From assembly GCF_025989185.1 (NCBI RefSeq), contig NZ_JAPDNT010000006.1, positions 163,936 to 227,935 of the forward strand: a stretch of 64,000 nt of DNA, in the 5' to 3' direction. Both the position numbers and the translations under genes were made by a program. This document shows, in pieces, positions 46,044 through 55,916 of the stretch. The notes beneath the pieces are model-generated. The model had not been told where the DNA came from, did not search any database, and saw only the letters and a list, made by a program, of their open reading frames with translations. The stretch comes from Limobrevibacterium gyesilva. Lineage in GTDB: Bacteria > Pseudomonadota > Alphaproteobacteria > Acetobacterales > Acetobacteraceae. Position 1 is the stretch's first letter; the number at the start of each line of letters is the position of its first letter.

Positions 46044-47030
46044 ATGTCCCGCATTCTCACCGTCGCGGCCGCACAGCTCGGGCCGATCCAGAAAAGCGAG
46101 TCGCGCGCGGTCGCGGTCGACCGCATGGTCCGGCTGATGGAGCGCGCGCACAAACGCGGCGCCGAGCTGGTGGTGTATCCCGAGCTGGCGCTGACCACGT
46201 TCTTTCCGCGCCACTACCACGCCGATCGCGCCGAGGCCGATCGCTGGTTCGAGGAGAGCATGCCCTCGAACGAAACCGCCCCGCTGTTCGCGGCCGCCAG
46301 GCGCTACGGCATCGGCTTCCATCTCGGCTATGCCGAGATCGCGCAGGAGGCCGACGCGGCCGGCCTCGTCCGCCGCCGCCATTTCAACACCGCCATCCTG
46401 GTCAGCCCCGCCGGCGAGATTCTGTTGAAATACCGGAAGGTTCATCTGCCCGGCCACGCCGAGTTCGACCCCAACCGCGCCGTGCAGCACCTGGAGAAGC
46501 GTTATTTCGAGGTCGGCAATCTCGGCTTTCCCGTGATCCGCGCGCCGATGGGCGGGCAGCCCGGCGTGAACATGGGCATGATGATCTGCAACGACCGCCG
46601 CTGGCCCGAGGCTTGGCGCGTGCTGGGGCTGCAGAGCGTCGAGCTGGTGATGGTCGGCTACAACACACCCAGCACGAACCAGGCGGCAGCCGGCTTCGAG
46701 GCGCATCACCTGCGGGTGTTCCACAGCCACCTGTCGGTGCAGGCCGGCGCCTACCAGAACGCGACCTTCGCGGTGGCGGTGGCCAAGGCGGGCACCGAAG
46801 ACGGCTGCGAACTGTTCGGCCACTCCATCATCGTCAACCCGCAAGGGGAGATCATGGCCCAGGCGACCAGCTGGGATGACGAGCTGATCACCGCGGATTG
46901 CGACCTCGACATGTGCCGCCTGGGCCGCACGACGATCTTCGCCTTCGACAAGCACCGGCGGCCGGAAGCCTATGGCCGCATCACCGGGCAGGTGGGCGCG
47001 GTCGAACCGCCGGTGTGGTCGAAGCCGTAG
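46044..47030 (+). CDS. N-carbamoyl-D-amino-acid hydrolase-like nitrilase (copy 2)
   Basis: 328 residues, clearly homologous to the preceding gene: same SRI-x5-AAQ-GP start, ELVVYPELALTTFFPR, LEKRYFE and MMICNDRRWPEAWRVL. The triad is Glu47, Lys132 and Cys182. Insertions near residues 100-110 (AQEADAAGLVRRRH) and at the active-site rim distinguish it, so substrate range probably differs. It is a tandem duplicate that has diverged. Confidence 0.9.
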   Translation: MSRILTVAAAQLGPIQKSESRAVAVDRMVRLMERAHKRGAELVVYPELALTTFFPRHYHADRAEADRWFEESMPSNETAPLFAAARRYGIGFHLGYAEIAQEADAAGLVRRRHFNTAILVSPAGEILLKYRKVHLPGHAEFDPNRAVQHLEKRYFEVGNLGFPVIRAPMGGQPGVNMGMMICNDRRWPEAWRVLGLQSVELVMVGYNTPSTNQAAAGFEAHHLRVFHSHLSVQAGAYQNATFAVAVAKAGTEDGCELFGHSIIVNPQGEIMAQATSWDDELITADCDLDMCRLGRTTIFAFDKHRRPEAYGRITGQVGAVEPPVWSKP

Positions 47031-47147
47031 CCTCTGGTATTAAGCCGGCATTAGCAAAGGGGCGGAATAATCCGCATCACCGGCGGACGAAACACCGACG
47101 GTCCAGCGGAAAAATTCCGCATCTCCCTTGCAGAAGGTTTCCGCTCC

Positions 47148-47312
47148 ATGAGCATCTCAGGCATCTCGTCCAGTTCGCCCCCGGCCATCCAGCACGCACA
47201 GCCGCCCACGGTGAAACGCGATGACGGGGATGGCGACAACGACGCGACCGAAGCCAAGGCCGCGGCCGCCACCGCGACCAGGAGCACCCGCGCGCTCGAC
47301 ACCACCGCCTGA
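47148..47312 (+). CDS. Small Ser/Ala-rich hypothetical protein
   Basis: 54 residues (start MSISGISSSSPPAIQHAQPP). A Ser-rich N-terminus is followed by an acidic patch (KRDDGDGDNDATEAK) and an Ala/Thr tail. An AGAAGG site precedes the ATG. I recognise no family; small proteins with MSISxISSS starts occur in related genomes. It follows the carbamoylases by 117 bases. Evidence is the start context, length and codon pattern only. Confidence 0.5.
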   Translation: MSISGISSSSPPAIQHAQPPTVKRDDGDGDNDATEAKAAAATATRSTRALDTTA

Positions 47313-47352
47313 CAGCAGGGCGCCTGCCGGCGGCGGACGCCGCACCGTAGCG

Positions 47353-47390
47353 GGACAGCCGCCCGCGAGAGACCGCAGGCACGGCTGTCC
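47353..47390. terminator. Hairpin between the small ORF and the racemase gene
   Basis: 9-bp perfect arms GGACAGCCG and CGGCTGTCC with a 20-base loop, placed between convergent genes. It is a weak terminator candidate because the loop is long and no T-run follows. Confidence 0.35.
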
Positions 47391-47405
47391 GGCCTTCGGC
47401 CCCGG

Positions 47406-48077
47406 CTAATCCGCCGCCAACGTCATTGGCGCAATATCCGCCATCACCACTGCCAGCGCCTGGCCGGCGGCGGCCTGGCAAGGCTCGATCACCGGGACGC
47501 CGATGGCCGCCTCGATGAACGGCCGGTGCTGCGCCATGCCGGTGCAGCCCAGGATCACCACCTGCGCGCCCTGGGCCACCAGGGCGCGGCCCGCCTCGAT
47601 CAGCCGGGCCTGGGCGGCGTGCGGATCGAGCAGCGTCTCCATCGTCACGTTCAGGGCGATCTCCGTGACCAAGCGCCCCTCCAGGCCCATCGCCCGGAGA
47701 GCGGCCAAATGCCGCGCCTTCGAGGCGTTCACCAGCGCGATCACGCCGAACCGCTCGGCCCGCGCCGCGGCGGCGGCCACGGCGCAGCGGAACACGCCCA
47801 GGACCGGGCGGGGCGTGGCGGCGCGGACCGCCTCGATGCCGGGATCGGAGGCGCAGGCGATGACGAACAGGTCCGCCGCCTCGCGCTCCACCAGCCGGCA
47901 GAGCGGCTCCACCACGCCATGCCAGTCGCGCCAGGAATAGATGGCCGGCGGCCCCTCGGCCAGAGTCGCCACGTCCAGCGCCGGCCCGCCGGGCAGGCGG
48001 AACGGCGCCACGGCCGCGGAGATGCCGGCGCTGCAATCGCCGTTGCAGTTGGGATTGACGATGAGGATCCGTGCCAT
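47406..48077 (-). CDS. Asp/Glu/hydantoin racemase family protein
   Basis: 223 residues with the two catalytic cysteines of the cofactor-independent racemase fold: Cys75 in FVIACASDPG and Cys178 in VILGCTGMA. Its position opposite the hydantoinase and carbamoylase genes makes hydantoin racemase, which lets both enantiomers of a substituted hydantoin be consumed, the likeliest role. Aspartate racemase or maleate isomerase activity cannot be excluded. Start at the ATG at 48077; the upstream extension is not supported. Confidence 0.87.
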   Translation of the reverse strand: MARILIVNPNCNGDCSAGISAAVAPFRLPGGPALDVATLAEGPPAIYSWRDWHGVVEPLCRLVEREAADLFVIACASDPGIEAVRAATPRPVLGVFRCAVAAAAARAERFGVIALVNASKARHLAALRAMGLEGRLVTEIALNVTMETLLDPHAAQARLIEAGRALVAQGAQVVILGCTGMAQHRPFIEAAIGVPVIEPCQAAAGQALAVVMADIAPMTLAAD

Positions 48078-48169
48078 CCGCGAATCCTTGATCGTCAGGG
48101 GCGGCCAAATCAAGTAATGCTGCACTGCGGTGGCCCATTTTGGCATGCCGCACCCGAAACCCGTCCCGC

Positions 48170-48610
48170 ATGGAAGCCAAGCTCCTGTCCGAGATCACGC
48201 CGGTCCAATGGCACCCAGACCGAACCCCGAAGCAGCCGCCCTGGCCCCTGCCGCCGCTGCTGACCGCGCTCGGGCGCGGCTTCGCCTGCCGTTGCCCGGC
48301 CTGCGGCAAGACCAGCCTGTTCGCCGGCTACCTGCGGGTGGTGGCGGAATGCACCAACTGCCACGCGCCGCTGGGGCAGGCGCGCGCCGATGACGCGCCG
48401 CCCTATTTCACCATCGTCGTGGTCGGCCACATCGTCGTGCCGGGCATGCTGTGGCTGGAGAAGGCTGAGACGCCGCCGCTATGGGTGCACGCGGCGATCT
48501 GGGTGCCATTGACCCTGGCCTTGTCGCTGGCGCTGCTGCGGCCGATCAAGGGGGCCACGGTGGGGCTGATGCTGAAGCTGGGGCTGCTCAAGTCCGAACC
48601 GGACGGATGA
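48170..48610 (+). CDS. DUF983 membrane protein
   Basis: 146 residues. The N-terminal zinc-ribbon-like motif is CRCPACGKTSLF ... CTNCHAPL. Two membrane helices follow (FTIVVVGHIVVPGMLWL and AIWVPLTLALSLALL), ending in RPIKGATVGLMLKLGL. It is a DUF983 family protein, often encoded near cytochrome oxidase genes; function unknown. UPF0262 follows 12 bases later. Confidence 0.88.
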   Translation: MEAKLLSEITPVQWHPDRTPKQPPWPLPPLLTALGRGFACRCPACGKTSLFAGYLRVVAECTNCHAPLGQARADDAPPYFTIVVVGHIVVPGMLWLEKAETPPLWVHAAIWVPLTLALSLALLRPIKGATVGLMLKLGLLKSEPDG

Positions 48611-48622
48611 CCGGCTGCAGGA

Positions 48623-49156
48623 ATGACACGCTGGATGGATGAAACGCTGGACAGGGCCGGACCGGACGCCAGGCTGGCGCGCATCTCGCTGGAAGGCGAG
48701 GCGCTGACACGATTGTCGCCGCTGCTGGAAGCGGACCGCGCCCAGGCGGTCGCCGACCTGCAGGCGGAGAACCGGTTCGCGCCCGCCCGCACCGCATCCG
48801 GCGCCGCCGAGCCCGGCCCCTACGCCCTGCGGCTGTCGATCCAGGAGGGCCGGCTCGCCTTCGACATCCGCCGCATCGACGACACGCCGCTGTATACGCT
48901 TCTGCTGGCGCTGGGGCCGTTCCGCCGCCTGATCAAGGACTACCAGCTGCTGGTGGAAAGCCACATCAAGGCGGTCGAGGAAGGCCGCGAGGCGCGCATC
49001 CAGGCGATCGACATGGGCCGCCGCAGCCTGCACAACGAGGGAGCGGCGTTGATGATGCAGCGTCTGGGCGGCAAGGTCGCCATCGACTTTGCGACAGCGC
49101 GCCGGCTGTTCACCTTGGTTTGCGTTCTACACCAACGAGTTCAGGGACTTTCTTGA
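48623..49156 (+). CDS. UPF0262 family protein
   Basis: 177 residues, soluble. The core [69 protein letters not shown] identifies UPF0262, an alphaproteobacterial family of unknown function. The C-terminus is [18 protein letters not shown]. mtnA begins 1 base after its stop. Confidence 0.9.
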   Translation: MTRWMDETLDRAGPDARLARISLEGEALTRLSPLLEADRAQAVADLQAENRFAPARTASGAAEPGPYALRLSIQEGRLAFDIRRIDDTPLYTLLLALGPFRRLIKDYQLLVESHIKAVEEGREARIQAIDMGRRSLHNEGAALMMQRLGGKVAIDFATARRLFTLVCVLHQRVQGLS

Positions 49157-49157
49157 G

Positions 49158-50249
49158 ATGAAGATCGATGGCACCCCGTATCGCAGCGTGTGGGTTGACC
49201 AGCAGGACGGCTGGTCGGTCCGGATCTTCGACCAGACCAGGCTGCCGTGGGCGCTGGACATCATCCGGCTGACCGGCGTGAACGAGGCGGCGCACGCCAT
49301 CCGTTCCATGCAGGTGCGCGGCGCCCCGCTCATCGGCGCGGTCGCCGCCTATGGCCTGTGCCTGGCGCTGCGCCAGGACGCCTCGACGGCCGCGATGGAG
49401 CGCGATGCCGCGATGCTGGCGCAGACGCGGCCGACCGCGGTGAATCTGCGCTGGGCGATCGACCGCATGCTGACCCGGTTGCGCAACACGGCGACCGGCG
49501 AGCGGGTGCGCGCCGCCTACGAGGAGGCCGCCACCATCGCCGACGAGGACGCGGCGATGTGCGAGTCCATCGGCCGCCACGGCGTCGAGCTGATCGAACA
49601 GGCCGCGTCCCGCACCGGGCGGCGGGTGAACGTGCTGACCCATTGCAACGCCGGCTGGCTGGCGACGGTGGACTGGGGCACGGCGCTGGCGCCGATCTAC
49701 ATGGCCCATGAGCGCGGCCTCGACGTGCATGTGTGGGTGGACGAGACCCGGCCACGCAACCAGGGAGCCGCGCTGACCGCGTTCGAGCTGGGCAAGCACG
49801 GCGTGGCCCATACCGTGATCGCCGACAATGCCGGCGGGCACCTGATGCAGCGCGGCAAGGTGGACCTGGTGATCGTCGGCACCGACCGGGTAACGCGCAC
49901 CGGCGACGTCGCCAACAAGATCGGAACCTACCTGAAGGCGCTGGCGGCGCATGACAACGCGGTTCCGTTCTGGGTGGCGGTGCCGTCCTCGACCATCGAC
50001 TGGACGGTCTCCGACGGCGTCACGGAGATCCCGATCGAGGAGCGCAGCGGCAACGAGGTGACGACTGTCACCGGGCGGGCGCTGGACGGCTCGATCGCCA
50101 CCGTGCGGATCACGCCGACAAGCAGCCCCGCCGCCAACCCCGCCTTCGACGTGACGCCCGCGCGCCTGGTGACCGGCCTGGTGACCGAGCGTGGGCGCTG
50201 TGCCGCCAGCGCACCCGGATTGCTGGGCCTGTTCCCGGAGCAGGCCTAG
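49158..50249 (+). CDS. mtnA: Methylthioribose-1-phosphate isomerase
   Basis: 363 residues, eIF2B-alpha-like fold. It converts methylthioribose-1-P to methylthioribulose-1-P in methionine salvage, which also recycles the methylthioadenosine released by spermidine synthase. Motifs: [36 protein letters not shown] (catalytic Cys), [39 protein letters not shown] (catalytic Asp). Start at the ATG at 49158, immediately after UPF0262. Other mtn genes are not in the window. Confidence 0.96.
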   Translation: MKIDGTPYRSVWVDQQDGWSVRIFDQTRLPWALDIIRLTGVNEAAHAIRSMQVRGAPLIGAVAAYGLCLALRQDASTAAMERDAAMLAQTRPTAVNLRWAIDRMLTRLRNTATGERVRAAYEEAATIADEDAAMCESIGRHGVELIEQAASRTGRRVNVLTHCNAGWLATVDWGTALAPIYMAHERGLDVHVWVDETRPRNQGAALTAFELGKHGVAHTVIADNAGGHLMQRGKVDLVIVGTDRVTRTGDVANKIGTYLKALAAHDNAVPFWVAVPSSTIDWTVSDGVTEIPIEERSGNEVTTVTGRALDGSIATVRITPTSSPAANPAFDVTPARLVTGLVTERGRCAASAPGLLGLFPEQA

Positions 50250-50371
50250 CCCCCTGACGGCAACGGCGGGCACGACGCTTTCCGGAGCAAACCCGTTTCG
50301 GTTCGCGATAAGCCATATTTTCAACTTGCGGTCGCCGTATGGTGGGGCACACTGACGCGTCAGGTGTCGGG

Positions 50372-50959
50372 ATGGGAGACGGTATCGGGGTGGCGGAATT
50401 CTGGGCCGAGTGGGGGATGCTGGCTTACGCCGGCGCCGCCGGGTGGGCTTTTTTCGAAGGCGAAACCTTCGTGCTGCTGGCCGCAGCGGCAGGACGCGCC
50501 ACCGACCTGATCGACCCTTGGATGCTCACGTTCTGCGTCTGGATCGGCTCGTTCCTGGGCGACCAGCTGTGGTTCACCCTGGGCCGCCGCTACGGCGCCC
50601 GCGCCGTGCGCCGCCTCCCGGGCGCCGAACGCCGCCTGGCGCAAGCCATCAGCTTCCTCGACCGCTACGGCGTTGCCTTCGTGCTGACCTTCCGCTTCGC
50701 CTACGGCATCCGCAACGTCGCCTCGGCCGCCTGCGGCGTCGCGGGGATGAACTGGGCGCGCTTCGCCGTGTTGAACTTCATCGCTGCCGGCATCTGGGCG
50801 ACGAGCTTCGTCAGCGCTGGCTGGTACCTCGCGGCGTGGCTGGGCGCCGAGGGCGTCTACTGGCTGCTGGGCGCCGTGGGCTTCGCCATCATCGGCTCGC
50901 TGGTGCTGCGCATGTGGCGCGGCACGGCCCGGACGGCGAGCACGAAGCCCGCCGTCTGA
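50372..50959 (+). CDS. DedA family membrane protein
   Basis: About 195 residues with four to five membrane helices. DedA/SNARE-associated motifs: FFEGETFVLLAAAAGRA, VWIGSFLGDQLWFTLGRRYG, and FVLTFRFAYGIRNVASAACGVAGMNWARFAVLNFIAAGIWATSFVSAGWYL. DedA proteins include undecaprenyl-phosphate and phospholipid flippases. An alternative start at 50339 exists. The upstream gap (50250-50371) shows no gene. Confidence 0.9.
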   Translation: MGDGIGVAEFWAEWGMLAYAGAAGWAFFEGETFVLLAAAAGRATDLIDPWMLTFCVWIGSFLGDQLWFTLGRRYGARAVRRLPGAERRLAQAISFLDRYGVAFVLTFRFAYGIRNVASAACGVAGMNWARFAVLNFIAAGIWATSFVSAGWYLAAWLGAEGVYWLLGAVGFAIIGSLVLRMWRGTARTASTKPAV

Positions 50960-50969
50960 GCCCCCCTCC

Positions 50970-51944
50970 TCACAAGCCTTCGAACAGCGCCGTGGTGATG
51001 TAGCGCTCGGCGAAGGACGGGATGATCGTCACGATCAGCTTGCCCGCCATCTCCGGCCGGCGCGCCAGCTTCAACGTCGCCGCCACCGCCGCACCCGAGG
51101 AGATGCCGCCGGGAATACCCTCACGCCGGGCCAGCAGGCGCGCCATCTCGAACGACTCGTCGTTGCCCACCTGGATGATCTCGTCGATCTGGCTGCGATC
51201 CAGGACCTCCGGCACGAAGCCGGCGCCGATGCCCTGGATCGGGTGTGGACCCGGCGCGCCGCCGGACAGCACATGGCTCGCCTCCGGTTCCACCGCGATC
51301 ATCTTCAGGCTGGGCCGGCGCGGCTTCAGGGCCTGCCCCACGCCGGTCAGCGTGCCGCCGGTGCCGATGCCGGATACCACCACGTCCACCTGGCCCTCGG
51401 TGTCGTACCAGATCTCTTCGGCGGTCGTACGGGCGTGGATGGCGGGGTTGGCGGGGTTGGCGAACTGGTTGGGCATCACCGCACCCGGCGTTGCCGCGAG
51501 CAGCTCGTTGGCACGCGCGATCGCCCCGTTCATGCCCTTCTCGCGCGGGGTCAGCTCCAGCTCGGCGCCAAGATAGCCAAGCATCTTGCGGCGCTCGATC
51601 GACACCGATTCCGGCATGGTCAGGATCAGCCGGTAGCCGCGCGCGGCGCAGACGAAAGCAAGCCCGATGCCGGTGTTGCCGGAGGTCGGCTCGATGATGA
51701 CCGCGCCGGGGCCGATCTTTCCGGCCTCCTCCATCGCCACGATCATGCTGACGCCGATGCGATCCTTCACGCTGGCGATCGGGTTGAAGAACTCCAGCTT
51801 CAGGCAGATATCCGCGGTGATGGCGTGGTCCGCGCAGATCTGCGGAATGCGCACCAGCGGCGTGTTGCCAATGGTTTCGGCGATGCTGTCATAGATGCGG
51901 CCGCGCAGCGGACGGTCGAAGGTCAGGGGTTTGCGGTCGGGCAT
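50970..51944 (-). CDS. cysK: Cysteine synthase A
   Basis: 324 residues, PLP fold type II. PLP Lys60 is in [19 protein letters not shown] is the substrate loop and [13 protein letters not shown] the phosphate loop. It makes cysteine from O-acetylserine and sulfide. I chose ATG 51944 for its AAAGGAG site eight bases upstream; a second ATG at 51965 is possible. It is divergent from an amino-acid ABC transporter across a 164-base control region. Confidence 0.95.
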   Translation of the reverse strand: MPDRKPLTFDRPLRGRIYDSIAETIGNTPLVRIPQICADHAITADICLKLEFFNPIASVKDRIGVSMIVAMEEAGKIGPGAVIIEPTSGNTGIGLAFVCAARGYRLILTMPESVSIERRKMLGYLGAELELTPREKGMNGAIARANELLAATPGAVMPNQFANPANPAIHARTTAEEIWYDTEGQVDVVVSGIGTGGTLTGVGQALKPRRPSLKMIAVEPEASHVLSGGAPGPHPIQGIGAGFVPEVLDRSQIDEIIQVGNDESFEMARLLARREGIPGGISSGAAVAATLKLARRPEMAGKLIVTIIPSFAERYITTALFEGL

Positions 51945-51974
51945 CGCGTTGTCTCCTTTGGACATCGTTATTTC

Positions 51975-51989
51975 ACGACGATTTGTCGT
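51975..51989. promoter_or_regulatory. Dyad in the cysK/transporter divergent region
   Basis: ACGACGATTTGTCGT: perfect 5-bp arms ACGAC/GTCGT around GATTT, of the T-N11-A type favoured by LysR regulators, in an A/T-richer stretch 31 bases upstream of the cysK start. No regulator gene is adjacent, so this is a candidate operator only. Confidence 0.4.
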
Positions 51990-52108
51990 ATTAAAATCAA
52001 CATACTGTCGAGCGTGCCATTTTCCAGATCCCGGCGCAACGGCCCTTGCCGGCGCACCGGCGACACGGCATCGTTCGCCGACAAACAATAAAACCGGGAG
52101 CCTCCTCG

Positions 52109-52957
52109 ATGATCCTTCGCCGCATGTCGCTGGCGGCCGCGCTGCTGTTCTGCGCCGGCGCGGCGTTCGCCCAGACCGCCCTGCCGCCGCTGCGCACCGG
52201 CGTGGACGGCACCTTCGCCCCGCATGCCATGCCGAAGCTGGGCGGCGGCATCGAAGGCTTCCAGGTCGATCTGTTCACCGAGGCGGCGCGGCGCATGCAC
52301 CGCGACATCGTCATCGAGAGCACCAGCTTCAGCGGCCTGATCCCGGGCCTGCAGGCCGGCCGCTACGACTTCATCGCCGCCCCCACGACGGCGACGAAAG
52401 AGCGCGCCGAGAACATGCTGTTCACCTCGGGCTATCTGTGGACCGCCTACGAGTTCGGCATCAAGAAGGGTTCGGCCCCGATCAAAGGGTGGGAGGACCT
52501 GAAGGGCAAGGCGGTGGCGGTGAACAAGGGCACGCCGTACGAGACCCTGTCGCGGAGCATGGCCGAGAAGATCGGCTTGACCGTGCAGGTCTACGACACC
52601 CAGCCGGACGCGACCCAGGCGGTGCTGTCGGGCCGCGCCTACGCCACCCTCGGCGGCAACACCGTGATCAAATACGCCGCCAGCAAGAACCCGCAATTCG
52701 TCGCCGACCTGGTGCTGCAGGACACCAAGGCGCACTGGGCGGCGCCGTTCCGCAAGGACAGCGTGGCGCTGCGCAACCAGATGCAGGACGCGCTCGACTG
52801 CATGAAGAAGGACGGCACGATCGCGAAGCTGTCCGAGAAATGGTTCGGCGTGGCGCCCGCCGCCGACGACCTGGAACGCGTGGTCACACCCGGCTACGGC
52901 GTGCCCGGGATGCCCGGCTACGACCCCACCCCGCACGAGCTGAAGTGCCAGGGTTGA
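52109..52957 (+). CDS. Amino-acid ABC transporter substrate-binding protein
   Basis: 282 residues with a signal peptide ([17 protein letters not shown]). It is a family 3 binding protein with [33 protein letters not shown] and [45 protein letters not shown]. It delivers a polar amino acid to the downstream permeases. Ligand unknown; cystine or a related sulfur amino acid is conceivable given the divergent cysK, but this is only contextual. Confidence 0.92.
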   Translation: MILRRMSLAAALLFCAGAAFAQTALPPLRTGVDGTFAPHAMPKLGGGIEGFQVDLFTEAARRMHRDIVIESTSFSGLIPGLQAGRYDFIAAPTTATKERAENMLFTSGYLWTAYEFGIKKGSAPIKGWEDLKGKAVAVNKGTPYETLSRSMAEKIGLTVQVYDTQPDATQAVLSGRAYATLGGNTVIKYAASKNPQFVADLVLQDTKAHWAAPFRKDSVALRNQMQDALDCMKKDGTIAKLSEKWFGVAPAADDLERVVTPGYGVPGMPGYDPTPHELKCQG

Positions 52958-52967
52958 GAGGCCGGCG

Positions 52968-53720
52968 GTGACGCCCCCAGCGGCGACACCAATCGTTCGC
53001 GCCACCGCGATCCACAAGCATTTCGGCGCCCTGCATGTGCTCAAGGGCGTCGACCTGGAGGTCGCCGAACGCGAGCTGGTGTTCGTGATCGGCCCCTCCG
53101 GCTCGGGGAAGTCCACCCTGCTGCGCTGCCTGAACCGGCTGGAGGAGCCGTCCTCCGGCAGCGTGGTGGTGGACGGGATCGACCTCCTGGACCCGCGCAC
53201 GGACATCAACCACGCCCGCCAGCGCATCGGCATGGTGTTCCAGTCCTTCAACCTCTATCCGCACATGACGGCGCTCGGCAACGTGACCCTGGCCCTGCGC
53301 AAGGTCGCCGGGCGCGGCCGGGCCGAGGCCGACGCGATCGGCCAGGCGGCCCTGGCCCGCGTCGGCCTCGCCGACCGCGCCGGGCACATGCCCGCCCAGC
53401 TTTCCGGCGGGCAGCAGCAGCGCGTGGCGATCGCGCGCGCCATCGCGCTGGAGCCGCGGGTGATGCTGTTCGACGAGCCGACCAGCGCGCTCGACCCCGA
53501 GCTGGTCGGCAGCGTGCTGCAGGTGATGCGCGAGCTGCGCGAAAGCGGCATGACCATGGTGGTGGTGTCGCACGAAATGGGGTTCGCCCGCGCCGCCGCC
53601 GACCGGGTGCTGTTCATGGACGAAGGGATGATCGTCGAAGCCGGACCGCCGGCGCAGATCTTCGCAGCGCCCGCGCAGGAGCGGACACGGGCCTTCATCA
53701 GCCAGATCAAGCATCACTGA
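52968..53720 (+). CDS. Amino-acid ABC transporter ATP-binding protein
   Basis: 250 residues from GTG. Walker A is [18 protein letters not shown], the signature is [14 protein letters not shown], Walker [15 protein letters not shown], and the H-loop VSHEM. It belongs to the GlnQ/HisP-type polar amino-acid subfamily. It follows the binding protein by 10 bases and its stop shares a base with the first permease start. Confidence 0.97.
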   Translation: MTPPAATPIVRATAIHKHFGALHVLKGVDLEVAERELVFVIGPSGSGKSTLLRCLNRLEEPSSGSVVVDGIDLLDPRTDINHARQRIGMVFQSFNLYPHMTALGNVTLALRKVAGRGRAEADAIGQAALARVGLADRAGHMPAQLSGGQQQRVAIARAIALEPRVMLFDEPTSALDPELVGSVLQVMRELRESGMTMVVVSHEMGFARAAADRVLFMDEGMIVEAGPPAQIFAAPAQERTRAFISQIKHH

Positions 53721-54400
53721 TGGGCAACTGGGACCGTTTCGTCGAGACCTTCTTCAATGCGAAGGTGATGGCGAAATACTGGCCCGACATCCTCTCCGGC
53801 CTGTTCGTCACCATCGAGCTCGCGGCGTTGATCGTCGTCACCGGCCTGATCGCCGGGCTGGCGCTGGCGCTGTTGCGCAGCCTGGGCATCAGGCCCTTGA
53901 ACTGGCTGATCGTGTTTGTGGTGGACCTGTTCCGCGCGCTGCCGCCGCTGGTCATCATCGTGCTGATCTATTTCGGCCTGCCCAGCGTCGATCTCGTCCC
54001 CTCCGGCTTCGTGTCCACCTGGATCAGCCTCGCTCTGGTGCTGATGGCGTTTGCCGAGGAGATCTTCTGGGCCGGCATCACCGCGGTGCCGCGCGGCCAG
54101 TGGGAGGCGGCGCGCTCCACCGGGCTGTCCTTCGGCCAGACGCTGCTGGGCGTGGTGCTGCCGCAGGCGCTGCGCATCACCATCCCGCCGCTGACCAACC
54201 GCACCATCGCCATCACCAAGGGCACCGCGCTGGGCTCGGTGGTGGCGGTGTCGGAGATCCTGGGCCAGGCCTCGTCGGCGGTGTCGAACAGCTACAACCC
54301 CTCCCCGCTCACGCTTGGGGCGGCGGCGTATCTCGTGCTGTTCCTGCCGGTGGTGGTGCTCGGGCGCTGGATCGAGACCCGGTTCGCCTGGAAGCGATGA
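53720..54400 (+). CDS. Amino-acid ABC transporter permease 1
   Basis: 226 residues of the HisMQ family with about five membrane helices. The EAA loop is WEAARSTGLSFGQTLLGVVLPQALRITIPPLTN. It pairs with the next permease to form the channel. The start overlaps the ATPase stop, and its own stop overlaps the next start (ATGA). Confidence 0.95.
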   Translation: MGNWDRFVETFFNAKVMAKYWPDILSGLFVTIELAALIVVTGLIAGLALALLRSLGIRPLNWLIVFVVDLFRALPPLVIIVLIYFGLPSVDLVPSGFVSTWISLALVLMAFAEEIFWAGITAVPRGQWEAARSTGLSFGQTLLGVVLPQALRITIPPLTNRTIAITKGTALGSVVAVSEILGQASSAVSNSYNPSPLTLGAAAYLVLFLPVVVLGRWIETRFAWKR

Positions 54401-55062
54401 TCGAGACCTTTCTCAACGCCGCCATCCTGAAGGCGGCCTGGCCGATCCTGCTGGCCGGGCTGGGCAACACATTGGCGCTGTCCCTGCTGGTGGTGCCGCT
54501 GGGCCTCGCCGGCGGCGTGGTGCTGGCGCTGCTGTCCACCGTGCGGGTCCAGTGGGTGCGCTGGCCGCTGATGGCCTGGGTGGATTTCTTCCGCGCCTTC
54601 CCGCCGCTGGTGCTGCTGATCTTCCTGTATGCCGGCCTGCCCTTTGCCGGGCTGGAAATGGGCGGTTTCGGTTGCGTCGCCGTGGCCTTCTTCCTCAACA
54701 CCGGCGCCTATTACGGCGAGGTGCTGCGCGCCGGCATCGAAAGCGTGCCGGCCGGCCAGATCGAGGCGGCGCGCAGCACCGGCTTGTCGCGGCTGCAGGC
54801 GCTGGCCCATGTCGTGCTGCCCCAGGCCGTGCGCAATGTGATGCCCGACCTGTTGTCGAACACGCTGGAGGTGGTCAAGCTGACCTCGCTGGCCAGCGTC
54901 GTCGCCCTGCCGGAGTTGCTGTTCCAGGCCCGCCAGGCGCAAAGCCTGACCTACAACCCAACCCCGATCGTCGCCGCGGCGGTGATCTATTTCCTGCTGC
55001 TATGGCCCGTTGTCCGTCTGCTCAGCCGCCTCGAGAACCGCGCGCTCGCCGGGCGGCGCTGA
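54397..55062 (+). CDS. Amino-acid ABC transporter permease 2
   Basis: 221 residues, HisMQ family, about five helices. The EAA loop is IEAARSTGLSRLQALAHVVLPQAVRNVMPDLLSN, followed by TLEVVKLTSLASVVALPELLFQA. Its C-terminal 61 bases overlap the DUF2272 lipoprotein gene in another frame. Confidence 0.95.
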   Translation: MIETFLNAAILKAAWPILLAGLGNTLALSLLVVPLGLAGGVVLALLSTVRVQWVRWPLMAWVDFFRAFPPLVLLIFLYAGLPFAGLEMGGFGCVAVAFFLNTGAYYGEVLRAGIESVPAGQIEAARSTGLSRLQALAHVVLPQAVRNVMPDLLSNTLEVVKLTSLASVVALPELLFQARQAQSLTYNPTPIVAAAVIYFLLLWPVVRLLSRLENRALAGRR

Positions 55063-55874
55063 TCGCGCTGCCGGTGGTGCTGACGCTGGCGGGGTGCAAG
55101 GCCGCCCCACCCGGCCCCACGCCGCCGCCGGCCGCCGAGCAGCCGCTGCGCATTCCCCCCTTCGCGCGCGTGCCGTACGAGCCGTTCGGCCGCGCCGATG
55201 CGGTGGCGATGGCGCTGCGGGAATGGCGCGCGTGGGGCCAGATGGTCGACGACGCGCCGCCCGAGGAGCGGCCGCCCCCGGCGCCCGAGGACAAGCCCGA
55301 GCGGATGCCCGGCATGTGGCAGCGCGTGGGCGAGTACTGGTGGCTGAGCCAGGACAATGGCCGCACGGAAGCCGCCTGGACCGGCAAGCACGATGACGAC
55401 GACGTCGTGTTCGACGCCGGCCGCGACGAGGACTACGCCTGGTCGGCCGCTTTCGTCAGCTACGTGATGCGCATGTCCGGCGCCGGTCCGCGCTTTCCGT
55501 ATTCGCCCTCCCACGTCACCTACATCAATATCGCGCGGCAGATGTCGCTGGGCCAGGCCGCCGGCTGGGTCGTCTGGGCCGAGCCGATCGACACGACGGC
55601 GCCCCAGCCCGGCGACCTGATCTGCTATGGCCGCCACAACGCGCGGCGCATGCGCTTCGCCGACCTGCCGGCCCGGCACTTTCCAAGCCATTGCGACATC
55701 GTGGTCAGCGCCGTCCCCGGGCAGCTCGCGGTGATCGGCGGCAATGTCGACGATGCCGTGACCATGAAGCACGTTCCCGTCACTGCGGCCGGGACGCTCG
55801 CCGCCCCCAGGGGTGCGCCGCTGGACACGCGGTATCCGTGGTTCGTGGTGATTCGCGTGCTGTACGACCGGTGA
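55002..55874 (+). CDS. DUF2272 lipoprotein
   Basis: About 290 residues. The N-terminus has a basic stretch, a hydrophobic core and a lipobox LTLAGC. The domain has DEDYAWSAAFVSYVMRMSGAGPRFPYSPSHVTYINIARQ, PQPGDLICYGR and HCDIVVSAVPGQLAVIGGNVDDAVTMKHV, the CHAP/NlpC-like DUF2272 pattern (a Ser, not Cys, sits in WSAAFVS). Role unknown, perhaps cell-wall related. The ATG at 55002 lies inside the permease gene; no later start would keep the lipoprotein signal. Confidence 0.85.
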   Translation: MARCPSAQPPREPRARRAALIALPVVLTLAGCKAAPPGPTPPPAAEQPLRIPPFARVPYEPFGRADAVAMALREWRAWGQMVDDAPPEERPPPAPEDKPERMPGMWQRVGEYWWLSQDNGRTEAAWTGKHDDDDVVFDAGRDEDYAWSAAFVSYVMRMSGAGPRFPYSPSHVTYINIARQMSLGQAAGWVVWAEPIDTTAPQPGDLICYGRHNARRMRFADLPARHFPSHCDIVVSAVPGQLAVIGGNVDDAVTMKHVPVTAAGTLAAPRGAPLDTRYPWFVVIRVLYDR

Positions 55875-55916
55875 GGCGATAAGGATTATTTTTAATATTG
55901 CTTTCCTTCCGGCCCG

